Made by a program: the position numbers and the translations under genes. Of a stretch of DNA of 20,694 bases, positions 1 to 9,300 are shown piece after piece. Numbering within the stretch: position 1 is the stretch's first letter; every line of letters begins with the position of its first letter. A model generated the notes under the pieces. That model was not told the DNA's origin and ran no database searches. It was given only the letters and a program-made list of their open reading frames with translations. This stretch comes from JAHDCJ01 sp039028895 (lineage in GTDB: Bacteria; Bacteroidota; Bacteroidia; Chitinophagales; Saprospiraceae), in the NCBI GenBank assembly GCA_039028895.1, contig JBCCHF010000073.1, positions 1 through 20,694 of the forward strand, in the 5' to 3' direction.

Positions 1-702
1 ATCAATTCTAAAATTGAAAATGTTAGAGCTAGCGATGGAGAATATTTATTTCATGTTCAAGTTATATGGGATCTTGTTCCTTCAGCTATAGGGTATAGAG
101 TGTACAGAAGCCTTACACCTGATTTTAAAGAAAAAGTAGAAATCTCTAAAGGACTTAAGGAAAATTCATGGCTTGCTGATTATACTGCTGCCAGGGGGGT
201 GTTTTACTATTATAAAGTACAAGGGGTTGCAAATTATTTTTCAAAAACCAAATTAAGCCTTCCGGATAAAGGATATATTAAGGAAATTCCAATTGCAAAC
301 CCGGAAGACAGCATTCGACTAAGTATTGAAGAAAGAAAAAGAACTGGAGATGTAATTGGTGGGATTCCTCCTTCATTTTCAGTTTCGTTCAGAAATATAG
401 AAATTGAAAATTTAAGAAATAAAAATCAACTGCTCACACAAGGAATTATTAAGAATACCGGAACCATTTTACTGGAAAATGTCATTTTGGAATTTTTCCT
501 TTCCAATGACACCGCCTTAGATTCAAGTGACAGATATTTAGGAAGATTTGAAATAGATGAAATCGGGGCGGATCGACTTGAAGTTTTTGCAAAGAGTTTG
601 AATCCAGGAAAAAATCTGAATCCTGGCACAAACTTCCTGATTGTCACTTCAAAAAATTCTTATGGAATTCTTGGAGATAAAGCAATGGAATTTTCCTTTT
701 AA
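1..702 (+). CDS. FnIII/CARDB-domain surface protein, 3' end only
   Basis: The reading frame is open from the first base of the window, so the true start lies upstream; 233 residues are visible. Residues about 8-85 look like a fibronectin type III module: a W at 23, the strand GYRVYRS at 31-37, and a later YYYKVQGV strand. Residues about 125-230 resemble a CARDB-type beta-sandwich, with NTGTILLENVILEFFLSND and a conserved LNPG-type turn. Such modules usually sit in long exported adhesion or peptidase proteins of Bacteroidota. No T9SS sorting domain or anchor follows; the protein ends in EFSF straight after the last strand. An internal GTG at 100 is not a credible start because it cuts through the FnIII module. 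The function of the whole protein cannot be judged from this fragment. Confidence 0.75.
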   Translation: MNSKIENVRASDGEYLFHVQVIWDLVPSAIGYRVYRSLTPDFKEKVEISKGLKENSWLADYTAARGVFYYYKVQGVANYFSKTKLSLPDKGYIKEIPIANPEDSIRLSIEERKRTGDVIGGIPPSFSVSFRNIEIENLRNKNQLLTQGIIKNTGTILLENVILEFFLSNDTALDSSDRYLGRFEIDEIGADRLEVFAKSLNPGKNLNPGTNFLIVTSKNSYGILGDKAMEFSF

Positions 703-950
703 ATTCTGTGCATCAAGAGAATTTTGACCATATATAAGAAATTATAAGACGGTTGGATTTGTGAGATTCTATTGGTGTTTGGGTAAGCCCCATTTTCTAG
801 ATTTTTCTTTTTTCTTTCAGCTGATTCGGACTCTTATTAATAGTTTTTTTCCTATAATTTTGCTGAGTGTATTGTTACTAGCGATTAATTTCACGATCTT
901 ACATTACTCCTCCAAACCCACCTTTAGTTAGCCAGATAAAAAAAAGAGCT
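703..950. other. AT-rich intergenic region
   Basis: This spacer of 248 bases separates the FnIII/CARDB gene from the next plus-strand gene. It contains a TAATTTTG box (855-862) that fits a Bacteroidota -7 element. It also contains a 56-codon open frame (GTG at 761, stop at 929-931) whose translation is very hydrophobic. That composition is what T-rich DNA gives by chance, so the frame is not called as a gene. No terminator hairpin was seen after the stop at 702. Confidence 0.6.
855..862 (+). promoter_or_regulatory. Putative -7 box (TAATTTTG)
   Basis: TAATTTTG matches the Bacteroidota -7 consensus TAnnTTTG exactly. It would give a leader of roughly 80 nucleotides for the gene starting at 951. 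No good -33 TTTG is found 19-21 bases upstream, so the call rests on one short box in AT-rich sequence. Confidence 0.3.
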
Positions 951-1604
951 ATGAATTACAAGAACTACCTTCTTGCAATGCTGATAACATTTGCAGGGTT
1001 TCCAATGTATTTGGAGGCATCCACATTATCTACTGGTGATGAAAAACCTGACCCAAGCCTGGAAGTTGAAATGACCAATTCCAGTATTCGTCAATCAGGC
1101 GAATATGTTGAATTAATGTGGACGCTGAAAACCAATTTCTCAACCGAAAGAATTGAACTCGAACGACTAAGCCAAAAAGGGAATTGGCAACAAATCGGGA
1201 TCATCAGGACCACCGGACCAGGAGAAAAAACACCGCATTATTTCTTTTTAGATACCAATCCTTCTGAACTGCTCCTTGAATATCGACTTAAGCTGATTGG
1301 GTATGATGGGGCATCCGTTTTCACAGCTTTGGAAGCTACAAATGAAGACATGGATGGGACGTCTTCTTCGGTTTTGATTCCCAAAAAGGTCAATGACATC
1401 CTGACCGTGAATTTTAACGAGCCGGTATCCATAACCTCTGTTTCGATAATCAACCACAAAGGGAAAAAAGTATATGGCTTGCGTCCGGGATTGTTCGATA
1501 AAAAATCTGTATCACTTAACCTGACTTTGTTGTCAGCTGGAGAGTATACATTGATCATACAGAAGTCTGGTGAGGTGATCAGGGAAAACTTCTTCAAGCA
1601 ATAG
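951..1604 (+). CDS. Exported protein with FnIII-like domain and degenerate T9SS type A-like C-terminus
   Basis: The 217-residue protein begins with a signal peptide (hydrophobic residues 7-22, likely cleavage near LEAS). Residues 38-130 match the beta-sandwich that commonly precedes type IX sorting domains in Bacteroidota: VELMWTLKTNFSTERIELER, then an IG..R..G segment, then YRLKLIGYDG. Residues about 140-217 have the layout of a T9SS type A sorting domain: SVSIINHKGKKVYG, then SLNLTLLSAGEYTLIIQKSG and a basic end. However, the usual YPNP opening is replaced by IPKKVNDIL. It may be a T9SS cargo, or a descendant that has lost sorting. The start has no in-frame competitor nearby. It appears monocistronic, with a hairpin just downstream. 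No enzymatic domain is visible. Confidence 0.7.
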   Translation: MNYKNYLLAMLITFAGFPMYLEASTLSTGDEKPDPSLEVEMTNSSIRQSGEYVELMWTLKTNFSTERIELERLSQKGNWQQIGIIRTTGPGEKTPHYFFLDTNPSELLLEYRLKLIGYDGASVFTALEATNEDMDGTSSSVLIPKKVNDILTVNFNEPVSITSVSIINHKGKKVYGLRPGLFDKKSVSLNLTLLSAGEYTLIIQKSGEVIRENFFKQ

Positions 1605-1610
1605 TGCATC

Positions 1611-1645
1611 CGGTAAATGTAATGATTACCGAATCGCTTTTTCCG
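1611..1645 (+). terminator. Weak intrinsic terminator-like hairpin
   Basis: CGGTAA (1611-1616) and TTACCG (1626-1631) form a 6-bp stem with a 9-base loop, 6 bases after the stop of the preceding gene. A T-rich stretch (1638-1645) follows. The stem is short and AT-rich, so termination would be modest. Confidence 0.35.
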
Positions 1646-1679
1646 TTTCCAAAAGTATTTCCTTTTCTTTACAGACTTA

Positions 1680-2522
1680 ATGCGACAGGATATTAAAGTT
1701 ATTAAGGCAAGTGGGGAAGCTATTCCCTATGAATCGGATAAATTGATTCGTTCTCTCGAAAGGGCAGGAGCTTCTGAAGATATTATTGATGCAATTCTCA
1801 GGCAAATTGAAGCGGATCTTTATGAAGAAATACCCTCAAACAAAATTTACCAGCAAGCCTTCAAATTACTGCGGTCCTATTCCAAACCGCTTGCCGCAAA
1901 ATACAAGCTGAAAAGAGCTTTGATGGAACTGGGACCATCAGGTTACCCGTTTGAACGGTTTTTTGGAGAATTACTCAAATTCCAGGGATTCGAAGTCAAG
2001 ATTGGTCAAATCGTTCAGGGGCATTGCGTCCAGCATGAAGTTGATGTTCTGGCCTCCAAAGAAGGCAGAAAAGTCATCGTTGAATGTAAATATCATAACC
2101 GCCCTGGTTCAAAAAGCGATGTCAAAGTGCCGCTTTATATCAATTCCAGGTTTTATGATATCAGGAAAGCCATGCGCAAAAAACCTGAAAATAATAGCGA
2201 CAAATTTGAAGGATGGGTTGTCACGAATACGCATTTTACCAAAGATGCTATTCAGTACGGTATCTGTTCCGGATTGAGGCTGATTGGCTGGGACTTTCCC
2301 CAAAAGGGAAATATCAATGATTTTATCGATTTGTCAAGACTATACCCTGTAACCTGTTTGACGACATTGACAAAAAAGGACAAGCAGCTTTTATTGAAAC
2401 AGGACGTTGTGTTATCGAACGACCTTATAGATCGGGAAGACCTGTTATTAGATGCAGGTATTAAACCCGGCCGAATAAGAAATATCATGCGCGAGGTAAA
2501 AGAGCTTTGCGAAATCTGTTAA
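1680..2522 (+). CDS. ATP-cone domain fused to Mrr-like (PD-(D/E)XK) endonuclease
   Basis: The 280-residue protein has two recognisable parts. Residues about 4-90 form an ATP-cone: IKVIKASGEAIPYESDKLIRSL, then an acidic helix, then LLRSYSKPLAAKYKLKRAL. This is the nucleotide-sensing module found in NrdR and class I/III ribonucleotide reductases. Residues about 92-205 resemble an Mrr-type nuclease core, with FERFFGELLKFQGFEV, then D122 in HEVDVLAS and E135-C-K137 in VIVECKYHN, giving the D-x12-ExK active site. The last ~60 residues are helical, ending in a GIKPGRIRNIMREVKEL segment. The likely role is DNA cleavage gated by nucleotide binding, in restriction or repair; this is inference. It lacks the zinc ribbon of NrdR, and no ribonucleotide reductase or methylase gene is adjacent. 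The next gene follows after 17 bases, so the two are probably co-transcribed. Confidence 0.8.
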   Translation: MRQDIKVIKASGEAIPYESDKLIRSLERAGASEDIIDAILRQIEADLYEEIPSNKIYQQAFKLLRSYSKPLAAKYKLKRALMELGPSGYPFERFFGELLKFQGFEVKIGQIVQGHCVQHEVDVLASKEGRKVIVECKYHNRPGSKSDVKVPLYINSRFYDIRKAMRKKPENNSDKFEGWVVTNTHFTKDAIQYGICSGLRLIGWDFPQKGNINDFIDLSRLYPVTCLTTLTKKDKQLLLKQDVVLSNDLIDREDLLLDAGIKPGRIRNIMREVKELCEIC

Positions 2523-2539
2523 TCTAAATCCCCCCAATT

Positions 2540-2908
2540 ATGAAAATCATCAAGTTTTCCCTGATGTCATTAGGTGCTGTATTTGTAATTTTTGCATTGC
2601 TCGCACTGCGACCTGTCATGATCGTTTCGGAAGAAAAATGTAATGTGGTTACCGGAGAAGTCACGGCCATTTATGAAGGCGGTCCACAAGATGTAGTTTT
2701 CCATTTAAAGGATAATCCCATGACGCTATACATAAACCGTGGGCTCGAGCAGGGGCTCAACCTTGAAACATTAAAAGAAGATCTGGTTGGTCAGTCAGTG
2801 ACAATTCATTATCCGCCACACTGGACACCTCTTGATCCCAACAACAAGTTTAAACATATCTCGAAAGTTACCTATGAGGGAGAGGTCGTCTTTAGTGAAA
2901 TTGACTAA
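2540..2908 (+). CDS. Small membrane-anchored protein, unknown function
   Basis: The 122-residue protein has one N-terminal hydrophobic helix (residues about 5-25) followed by a short charged segment and a C-terminal globular region. The globular part is beta-rich: GEVTAIYEGGPQDVVFHL, then YINRGLEQGLN, then VTIHYPPHWTPLDPNN. That pattern could be an OB-like barrel, but I cannot assign it to a named family. The helix is probably an uncleaved anchor, with the domain facing the periplasm. It lies 17 bases behind the ATP-cone nuclease gene on the same strand, which suggests a shared transcript but does not establish a shared function. Confidence 0.65.
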   Translation: MKIIKFSLMSLGAVFVIFALLALRPVMIVSEEKCNVVTGEVTAIYEGGPQDVVFHLKDNPMTLYINRGLEQGLNLETLKEDLVGQSVTIHYPPHWTPLDPNNKFKHISKVTYEGEVVFSEID

Positions 2909-2972
2909 GATGGTTGATGGTTGACTGCCAACCGCAGGTTGCCTATTGAAGATTGCAGATTGCCAACTGCCC
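2909..2972. repeat. Degenerate short-repeat spacer with nested hairpins
   Basis: The 64 bases between two convergent genes are built of variants of GGTTG/TTGCC and their complements. CAACC (2929-2933) pairs either with GGTTG at 2919-2923 (5-base loop) or with GGTTG at 2937-2941 (3-base loop). The second half repeats GATTGCAGATTGCC and ends in AACTGCCC. Low-complexity TTGCC/AACTG arrays of this kind are familiar in Bacteroidota intergenic DNA. It may act as a two-way transcriptional barrier, although no T-tract follows the stems. Confidence 0.55.
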
Positions 2973-3737
2973 TCAACTCTTAGTCAAGTCATCTAATATC
3001 CCTTTCGGAATATCCTTGCATCCTTCTTCCATAAAGTCCAGCATTCTGATTGCGAGGGCTTTGGTCTTGTCGTCTAATTCGGCGAATTCTTTACCAAAGA
3101 CTTCCTGAATGGCCTTAGACTTTACACTGTTTATTTTTTCAGGAACCTGCTCGATGGCAGAAGAGATTTCAAGAACTCTGCATTCCCTGGACAGGGCGAC
3201 CAATTCATCTTCAATCATTTTATTAAAATCCGCTAAGGGGCCTGATTGGCAAAGTTGCCGACTTTTTAAGAGAATGCGGTTAACTGCAAGTTCAATACCA
3301 TCGTTGCTGATATTATATTCGCGACTTTTTTCCAGTAACTGGCCAAGTAAATTTGGTATAAACCGAAGGTGTACCGGATTTAAAGCAAATCTTAAAAGGT
3401 AGTCGACTGCTTCCTTGCCCTGGTAAAGCAAGGTGTTGCCCAAAAGATTATCCACCTTGCCGGATTGTAATTCCGGATGCGTGCGTGTAAAAAAACTGTT
3501 TAAAAAAGATTCTTGTTCGAACTGCTGATCAGTTGTGAAAAAATATAGAATCCTATTCGCATCAGTAAGGTAAATTAAGCCATTCACCCCATATTCATGT
3601 CTCAAAACTGCTACATGTTCTTCGAAGTCGGGGTTATTGCTTTCTTCTTCAGCATTTTCTGCAAAAGTACAAATAGTCAATCCGCCTCTTTCGTAAGAAA
3701 GCAACCTGAAAGCATCAAGTGTATTAAGAGCGGGCAT
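2973..3737 (-). CDS. Cytoplasmic helical protein, unrecognised
   Basis: The 254-residue protein has no signal peptide or transmembrane segment. The first ~75 residues could form a small alpha/beta fold (strands GLTICTFA and GVNGLIYLTDANRILYFFT). The rest is predominantly helical and acidic. No catalytic motif or known family is recognised. It is the last gene of a minus-strand group, 30 bases after the stop of the beta-mannosidase. Its ATG forms one end of a perfect 14-base palindrome, CATAAAATTTTATG (3735-3748). Co-transcription with the glycan genes is likely from spacing, but a cytoplasmic protein after two exported ones may simply be a passenger. Confidence 0.65.
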   Translation of the reverse strand: MPALNTLDAFRLLSYERGGLTICTFAENAEEESNNPDFEEHVAVLRHEYGVNGLIYLTDANRILYFFTTDQQFEQESFLNSFFTRTHPELQSGKVDNLLGNTLLYQGKEAVDYLLRFALNPVHLRFIPNLLGQLLEKSREYNISNDGIELAVNRILLKSRQLCQSGPLADFNKMIEDELVALSRECRVLEISSAIEQVPEKINSVKSKAIQEVFGKEFAELDDKTKALAIRMLDFMEEGCKDIPKGILDDLTKS

Positions 3738-3767
3738 AAAATTTTATGGTTACAATGAATGATCAGA

Positions 3768-6320
3768 TCATTTGACATCAAATAGCGTTCGGACCTTCAG
3801 TTGATTTTTGAAGTTGTCAACTGCCTGAGCGGTTTTGAAAAAGACCATGTTTTTTTCTCCTGGCATAATGTCGAAATAATTGTTAGAAAAAGTACCTTCA
3901 ATATCTGTTTCAAGCTGCACGAACCTCGCCAAAGTTTTTGCACCAATATCAATCCTGTATCCACCAGACATCTTTTTTATATTGATAGACAGGTCTGGGT
4001 CAAGCAATTGCGTTTCTCTTGGGGTTTTGGGGAACCAGGTGGCAGAGGCATAAGACTCCTCACCTAAAGAAACCTGGTTTTGTACCTCGATAGGTTCAAG
4101 TAAGACCTCGATAAACTGAAGGCTTAGTGGAATATCTGGATTAAATAATCCTTCTCTTGGAATATCGAGAATTAATGTGCTTTGATTCGGAGGAATGGAA
4201 ACTGCTGTTTTATGCTCGCCATATACTTTACCTCTAACATCTCTTAATTTCAGATTCAGGACAACTTTCTTGGTTTCCATCCTTTCTGAGATCACATAAA
4301 TGTTGAGTTTATCTTCTTCCATTACTGGCGAAATCATAAATTCAGCAAACACTTTTTTGACAGCATAATGAAGGGCCTTCCAGTTGCCATAGTAGTCGAC
4401 AGACGACCATGATGCGACAGGCCAGCAGTCATTTAATTGCCAGTATAAAGTACCCATACAATATGGCTGGCTTCTCCTGTGTGCTTCAAGGCCTATTCGC
4501 ATGCCTTCAGCCTGAAGGATTTGGCTGACATAAACAAAATCAGCAAAGTCGTTGGGAATATTAAAGTCGCGCTCCATATATTCTCTGATAAGGCTGTTCC
4601 CCCTCGGGTGTTTTTGATGAGTATCCATGACTTTTGAGTCAAGGCTTAGATCATCTTCTTCGGCGAAAGCCATGATAGTTTTCATTTCAGGGAATGATTG
4701 AAAGCCGAATTCACTCATGAACCTGGGCACTTTCTTCTCAAACATGGAAAATGGTTCTGCATCATGCCATACGCCCCAATAGTGTGAATCTCCTTCAAAT
4801 TGATGTTGTGGATTACCGCGACCATATTTAGGTGAAGATTCCCAATATCCCATTCCCGGATGGTGTTCTTTTACGGCATCCGGCAGGATTTCCCGGAAAA
4901 TCTTTTGATAGGCTTTCCAAACTTTATTTTTCTGAGCATTATTAAAAGCATCCTGCCATCCCCATCTATGCCAACCTTCAGATACTTCGTTATTGCCACA
5001 CCAAAGTGCAATTGAGGGGTGGTTTCTTAATCTGCGAATATTATCAATTGCTTCTTTCTTTACATTTGAGAGGTAATCACTATCCCCTGGATACATGGCA
5101 CAAGCAAACATGAAATCCTGCCAGACGAGAATACCATTTTCGTCACAAAGGTCATAGAAGGTTTTCTTCTCATAAATTCCACCTCCCCAAACGCGAATCA
5201 TATTCATATTGGCATCTGTCGCGTCTTTAATGATACGTGCGTATTGTTCAGCACCAACACGACCCTGCATGATATCCATTGGAATATAATTGGCCCCTTT
5301 CATAAAAACCGGGATTCCATTGACTTTAAAATAAAATCCAGTGCCTTTGTCGTCAGGCTCGGTAACCAGTTCGATAGTCCGCAACCCTATGCGTTTAAAA
5401 TCTGAGTCCAGGGTTTCTTCCTTGAAGAGGATTTTTGTTCTGGCTTGATACATATGCTGATCACCAAGTCCACGGCTCCACCACAATTTGGGATTGGGAA
5501 TGGTCATTGGAACAGAAAAGCGGTTGATCCCTTTGCGTAGTTTTATTTTTCTGACTTCTTCTATGTCTCCAAAGCTAACAACGAGATTTACTTTTTGGAT
5601 TTTCGTACTGGTGATCTCCACTTCAGCACTTAATTGGGCTTCATTTTCGTCAATTTGAACCTGGTGGTAAAAGACAGAGGCAATCTTGGCCCGATCCCAT
5701 GCCTCCAGGGTAATGTCACCTGAAATTCCCATTGTAACCATTCTTGGCCCCCAATCCCAACCATAATGGAATTGCGGTTTCCTGGTCATGGTACGCATGC
5801 CGCCAGGAAGTTCGTAACCCAGATCATTCCAGGCTTGTTGTACTTTTTTTTCAGGGGAATAAAAGAAAATTTGTAAGGCATTTCTGCCAAGTGCCACCCA
5901 ATCTCTAACATTGACACGCCACTTCCGGAAGTAATTATCTGCTTCGAGGATTAGGTTACCGTTGAGGTAGACTTTGGCATAGGTGTCCAGGCCTTCGAAA
6001 ACCAGCTCCAATTCATCCTTTCCGAAAACATCGGCATTGACGTCAAATGTAGTGCGATACTCCCAGTTTTCTTGAGAAATCCAGTCGTCTTTCAGTTCAT
6101 TGGTACCATAAAATGGATTTTCAATTGCCTCATTATTAAGCATACTTAATTGAACAGATCCTGGTACAGTTGCTTTTGACCAGGCTTCGGTACCTGCCTG
6201 CCTAAATTCCCACTTATCATTGAGTAGTATGGTAGATTTACTATTGTGAGCAGCTATTCCCAACTGACAAATGAACAGGATAAAGACAACAACATTCCCC
6301 CCAACAAATTTCCAACGCAT
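3768..6320 (-). CDS. Exported GH2-family beta-mannosidase
   Basis: The 850-residue protein has a signal peptide (hydrophobic 9-23, cleavage near GIAA) and the full GH2 layout: N-terminal jelly-roll sugar-binding domain (about 28-200), Ig-like domain (about 210-310), TIM barrel (about 315-660) and C-terminal beta domains. Diagnostic motifs are YGWDWGPR at 186-193, IRVWGGGIYE in the barrel, WCGNNE with acid/base E445, FMSEFGFQS with nucleophile E537, and QLNDCWPVASWSSVDYYG. The YGWDWGPR and QLNDCWP motifs favour beta-mannosidase over beta-galactosidase or glucuronidase. It should remove terminal beta-linked mannose from mannan, glucomannan or N-glycan cores in the periplasm or at the surface. 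It lies 17 bases after the FG-GAP gene, implying one transcript. Length is normal and no residue is missing. Confidence 0.95.
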   Translation of the reverse strand: MRWKFVGGNVVVFILFICQLGIAAHNSKSTILLNDKWEFRQAGTEAWSKATVPGSVQLSMLNNEAIENPFYGTNELKDDWISQENWEYRTTFDVNADVFGKDELELVFEGLDTYAKVYLNGNLILEADNYFRKWRVNVRDWVALGRNALQIFFYSPEKKVQQAWNDLGYELPGGMRTMTRKPQFHYGWDWGPRMVTMGISGDITLEAWDRAKIASVFYHQVQIDENEAQLSAEVEITSTKIQKVNLVVSFGDIEEVRKIKLRKGINRFSVPMTIPNPKLWWSRGLGDQHMYQARTKILFKEETLDSDFKRIGLRTIELVTEPDDKGTGFYFKVNGIPVFMKGANYIPMDIMQGRVGAEQYARIIKDATDANMNMIRVWGGGIYEKKTFYDLCDENGILVWQDFMFACAMYPGDSDYLSNVKKEAIDNIRRLRNHPSIALWCGNNEVSEGWHRWGWQDAFNNAQKNKVWKAYQKIFREILPDAVKEHHPGMGYWESSPKYGRGNPQHQFEGDSHYWGVWHDAEPFSMFEKKVPRFMSEFGFQSFPEMKTIMAFAEEDDLSLDSKVMDTHQKHPRGNSLIREYMERDFNIPNDFADFVYVSQILQAEGMRIGLEAHRRSQPYCMGTLYWQLNDCWPVASWSSVDYYGNWKALHYAVKKVFAEFMISPVMEEDKLNIYVISERMETKKVVLNLKLRDVRGKVYGEHKTAVSIPPNQSTLILDIPREGLFNPDIPLSLQFIEVLLEPIEVQNQVSLGEESYASATWFPKTPRETQLLDPDLSINIKKMSGGYRIDIGAKTLARFVQLETDIEGTFSNNYFDIMPGEKNMVFFKTAQAVDNFKNQLKVRTLFDVK

Positions 6321-6337
6321 TGTGCTTGTTTTATTTC

Positions 6338-9300
6338 TTATTTCATCCCAAGCTGAGATTCCTGATTGGCTAGTTTGAAAACAGAAATGGCAGCGTCATT
6401 GTTTCCGGCAAGGATTAAAATTTCTCCCTGTCCTTCAACCAAAGCGAGGCTTTTAACATTGCCACTTGCAAAAAAGCCGCTTTCCATAATGGGTACTGCT
6501 CTGAATTTGCCGGTACCATCACCTAAAAACAGGTTACCATTTCCGGCATCATAGCGAACGGTTTCAACTTCCGCACCGTGGAGGTTGCCTGCTGTGAGGA
6601 GATCAGCATGGCCATCTCCATTAAAGTCTTTTACAATGATATCCTTCATTGGAGAAAATTGGCCTTCGTTGGGTAATACGGAAACCGAAAATTTCCCGGT
6701 TCCATCATTTATGAAAACTGATGATCTGAAATGTGTAGCTTCATATCTAACCGCCTGGGCGAGTAGTTCTGGTGTATAAATGGCCTCAATGTTGGCCTTG
6801 GCGAAATCATCGTATTTTGGAAATTTATCAGCAATAAATGGCATTTGCTCTGAAGAACACTCTCTTCCTCTTACCGGGAACATCCCCTGGTCAGAACTAT
6901 TGGCCAAAACAATATCATTAGTACCGTTGGCATCAAAATCATTTCCAAAAACAACGAATGGCTTTGACTTGGAAGCTTTGAACTTTGCGTTTAGTCCAAG
7001 GTTACCACTCACCAGATCTAGATCACCATCATTATCAATATCGCCAACAGCCAGGCTAAACCACCATCCAGAAGCATTTTCAAGACCAGATCCAGCTGTT
7101 GCATCAGAGAAATTACCATTATTATTATTGAAGACTTTTAGGGTCATCCATTCTCCTGCAAGGATCAGGTCAGGGTCATTGTCGCCATCGTAATCAGCAA
7201 AGGCGGCATCAGTAATCATCCCGACATTCACGAGATCAACACCTTTTGCAGCGGTTACATCGTTGAATGTTCCATTATTGTTTTCCAATAGATAACTTTT
7301 TGGAGGAAACGGATAATTACCTGGCACAACACGACCACCTACAAAAAGATCGTTATCACCATCTTTATCAAAATCAGCACTGATAACTTTTTGTCCGGAT
7401 TCAAAAATCTTCGGCAAAGCGCTTATATTCCTTGAAAATTGACCATTACCATTGTTGATATAGAGCCTGTCTTGTAACTGTGGTGATCCGGTTGAAAATT
7501 CATTGCTGCCACTTACAACGTATAAGTCCATATCCTGATCGCCATCTGCATCGAAAAACAGGGCATTCATATCTTCACAAACGGCTTCCGCATTCCATGG
7601 AGCACTATTAGAAGGCTTGAAACTTCCATCATTGCCTTGCAGGAAAAGTCTTCCGGCCTGACCGGCACCACCTCCAATGTATACATCTTCAAGATTATCT
7701 CCATTGACATCACCTGTAGCAAAGAATGGTCCATTCTCTGACAGCTTATGAGGCAATAGGATCTCTTTTTCAAAATCGTTGAATTCAGATTCTTTATGGA
7801 CGAAGTTTAAACCCGCATTTCCGGGAACACTGGCAAAAATAGGCTGAGGAGGAGTCGGCTTTGGGCCTGCTGGTTTTCCTGCTGCATGCTTTACTTCAAG
7901 CACCTGGTTGGTGGTGATACCACGAAGGACGGTCTCTTTACCATCCGACCATGTTATTTTAACCAGATCAGCTTTTTCTGCTTTTCCGGTACCAAAATGG
8001 ATAATTGGCTCTACAGATGATTCATATCCGCGGGTTAAAGTCAATTCTTGTACCTGGGTTACATCTCCAATTCTAACTTCGACTTTTGAATTAAGTGCAT
8101 TGGAATTGCCTTTCGGACCAGTCAATTTAAATCTTAGGTAAGAGTTATTGGTAGTTTTCTCACTATTGTTACGATAAATGCCTGCTGTTTCGTTCGTATT
8201 ACTGACAACGATATCCAAATCACCGTCATTATCAAGATCGGCATAGGCTACCCCCTGGGAGAATCCAGGATCATCGAAGCCCCATTCTTTGGATTTTTTG
8301 CTGTAGGTCAGGTCATTATTGTTTTCAAAAACATAATTGCTGATAGGGTTAGACGGTGCCATTTTAAGTAATTCGTCTACTCTGATCTGGGTCGATCCTC
8401 CCTGTGAAGCTGCCTGCTCTCTGATGGATCCAAGAAAGTCATTATTCCTGATATCTTTCATGATGCCATTGGTAATGACAAGATCTTTGTCAAGGTCATT
8501 GTCAAAATCAGCAAATAAAATACCCCAACTCCAGTCCGTTTTAGAAATGCCGGCTAATTGCCCGATTTCACTAAAGGTTCCGTTTCCATTATTGATTTGC
8601 AATGTGTTTACCATATACTGATAATGGAAGCCCATGTCAATAAATTGCCAAAATTGCGCTGGCCTCATAGCTCCCATATTGGTTTTTGAGCGGTAATGAT
8701 CAGCAGCCACCATATCAACTACAGCGATATCTACAAGACCATCATTATTGTAGTCTGCAATATCAGAACCCATTGCAAAATTCGAAATATGGCGTGTTCT
8801 TTTTTTGATTTCTTCGGAAAAGGTCCCGTTTTTATTGTTGATATAGATGTAATCTGGTTTTTCATAATCGTTACTGACATAAATATCTGTCCAACCGTCT
8901 GCATTAATATCAGCTGTAACAACGTTGAGGCCATAAGCAAAGTTGGTAATGCCAGCTTGCTCGGAAACATCGGTAAAGGTGTTGTTTCCATTATTTCTGT
9001 ATAGCCTGTCACTTGTGTATTGATTGATATAAGGGGCCTCATCAACACGATACTTTCTCCTTTCACTTCTTAGTGAATTTGGCTGGTTGATCACGTATAA
9101 ATCCAGGTCGTTGTCTTTGTCATAATCAAAGAAGGAGGCCTGGAAAGAATACCCACCGTCGTCGAGTCCAAACTGTTTGGCCATTTCTACAAAGGTGTTA
9201 TCACCCCGATTGATATATAGTCGGTTTCTCATATCATTAGGGTTCAACGACCAACCGTTTTTACAAACATAGATATCGAGGAAGCCGTCTCCATTCACAT

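Noticed and set aside
761..931. 56-codon GTG open frame encoding a hydrophobic peptide
   Set aside because: Hydrophobicity follows from T-rich DNA, the codon usage is unlike the neighbouring genes, and a plausible -7 box lies inside it. Not called without conservation evidence.
6780..7193. 137-codon plus-strand open frame inside the FG-GAP gene
   Set aside because: It is antisense to a clear repeat protein whose biased codons leave the other strand open; no start context or domain.
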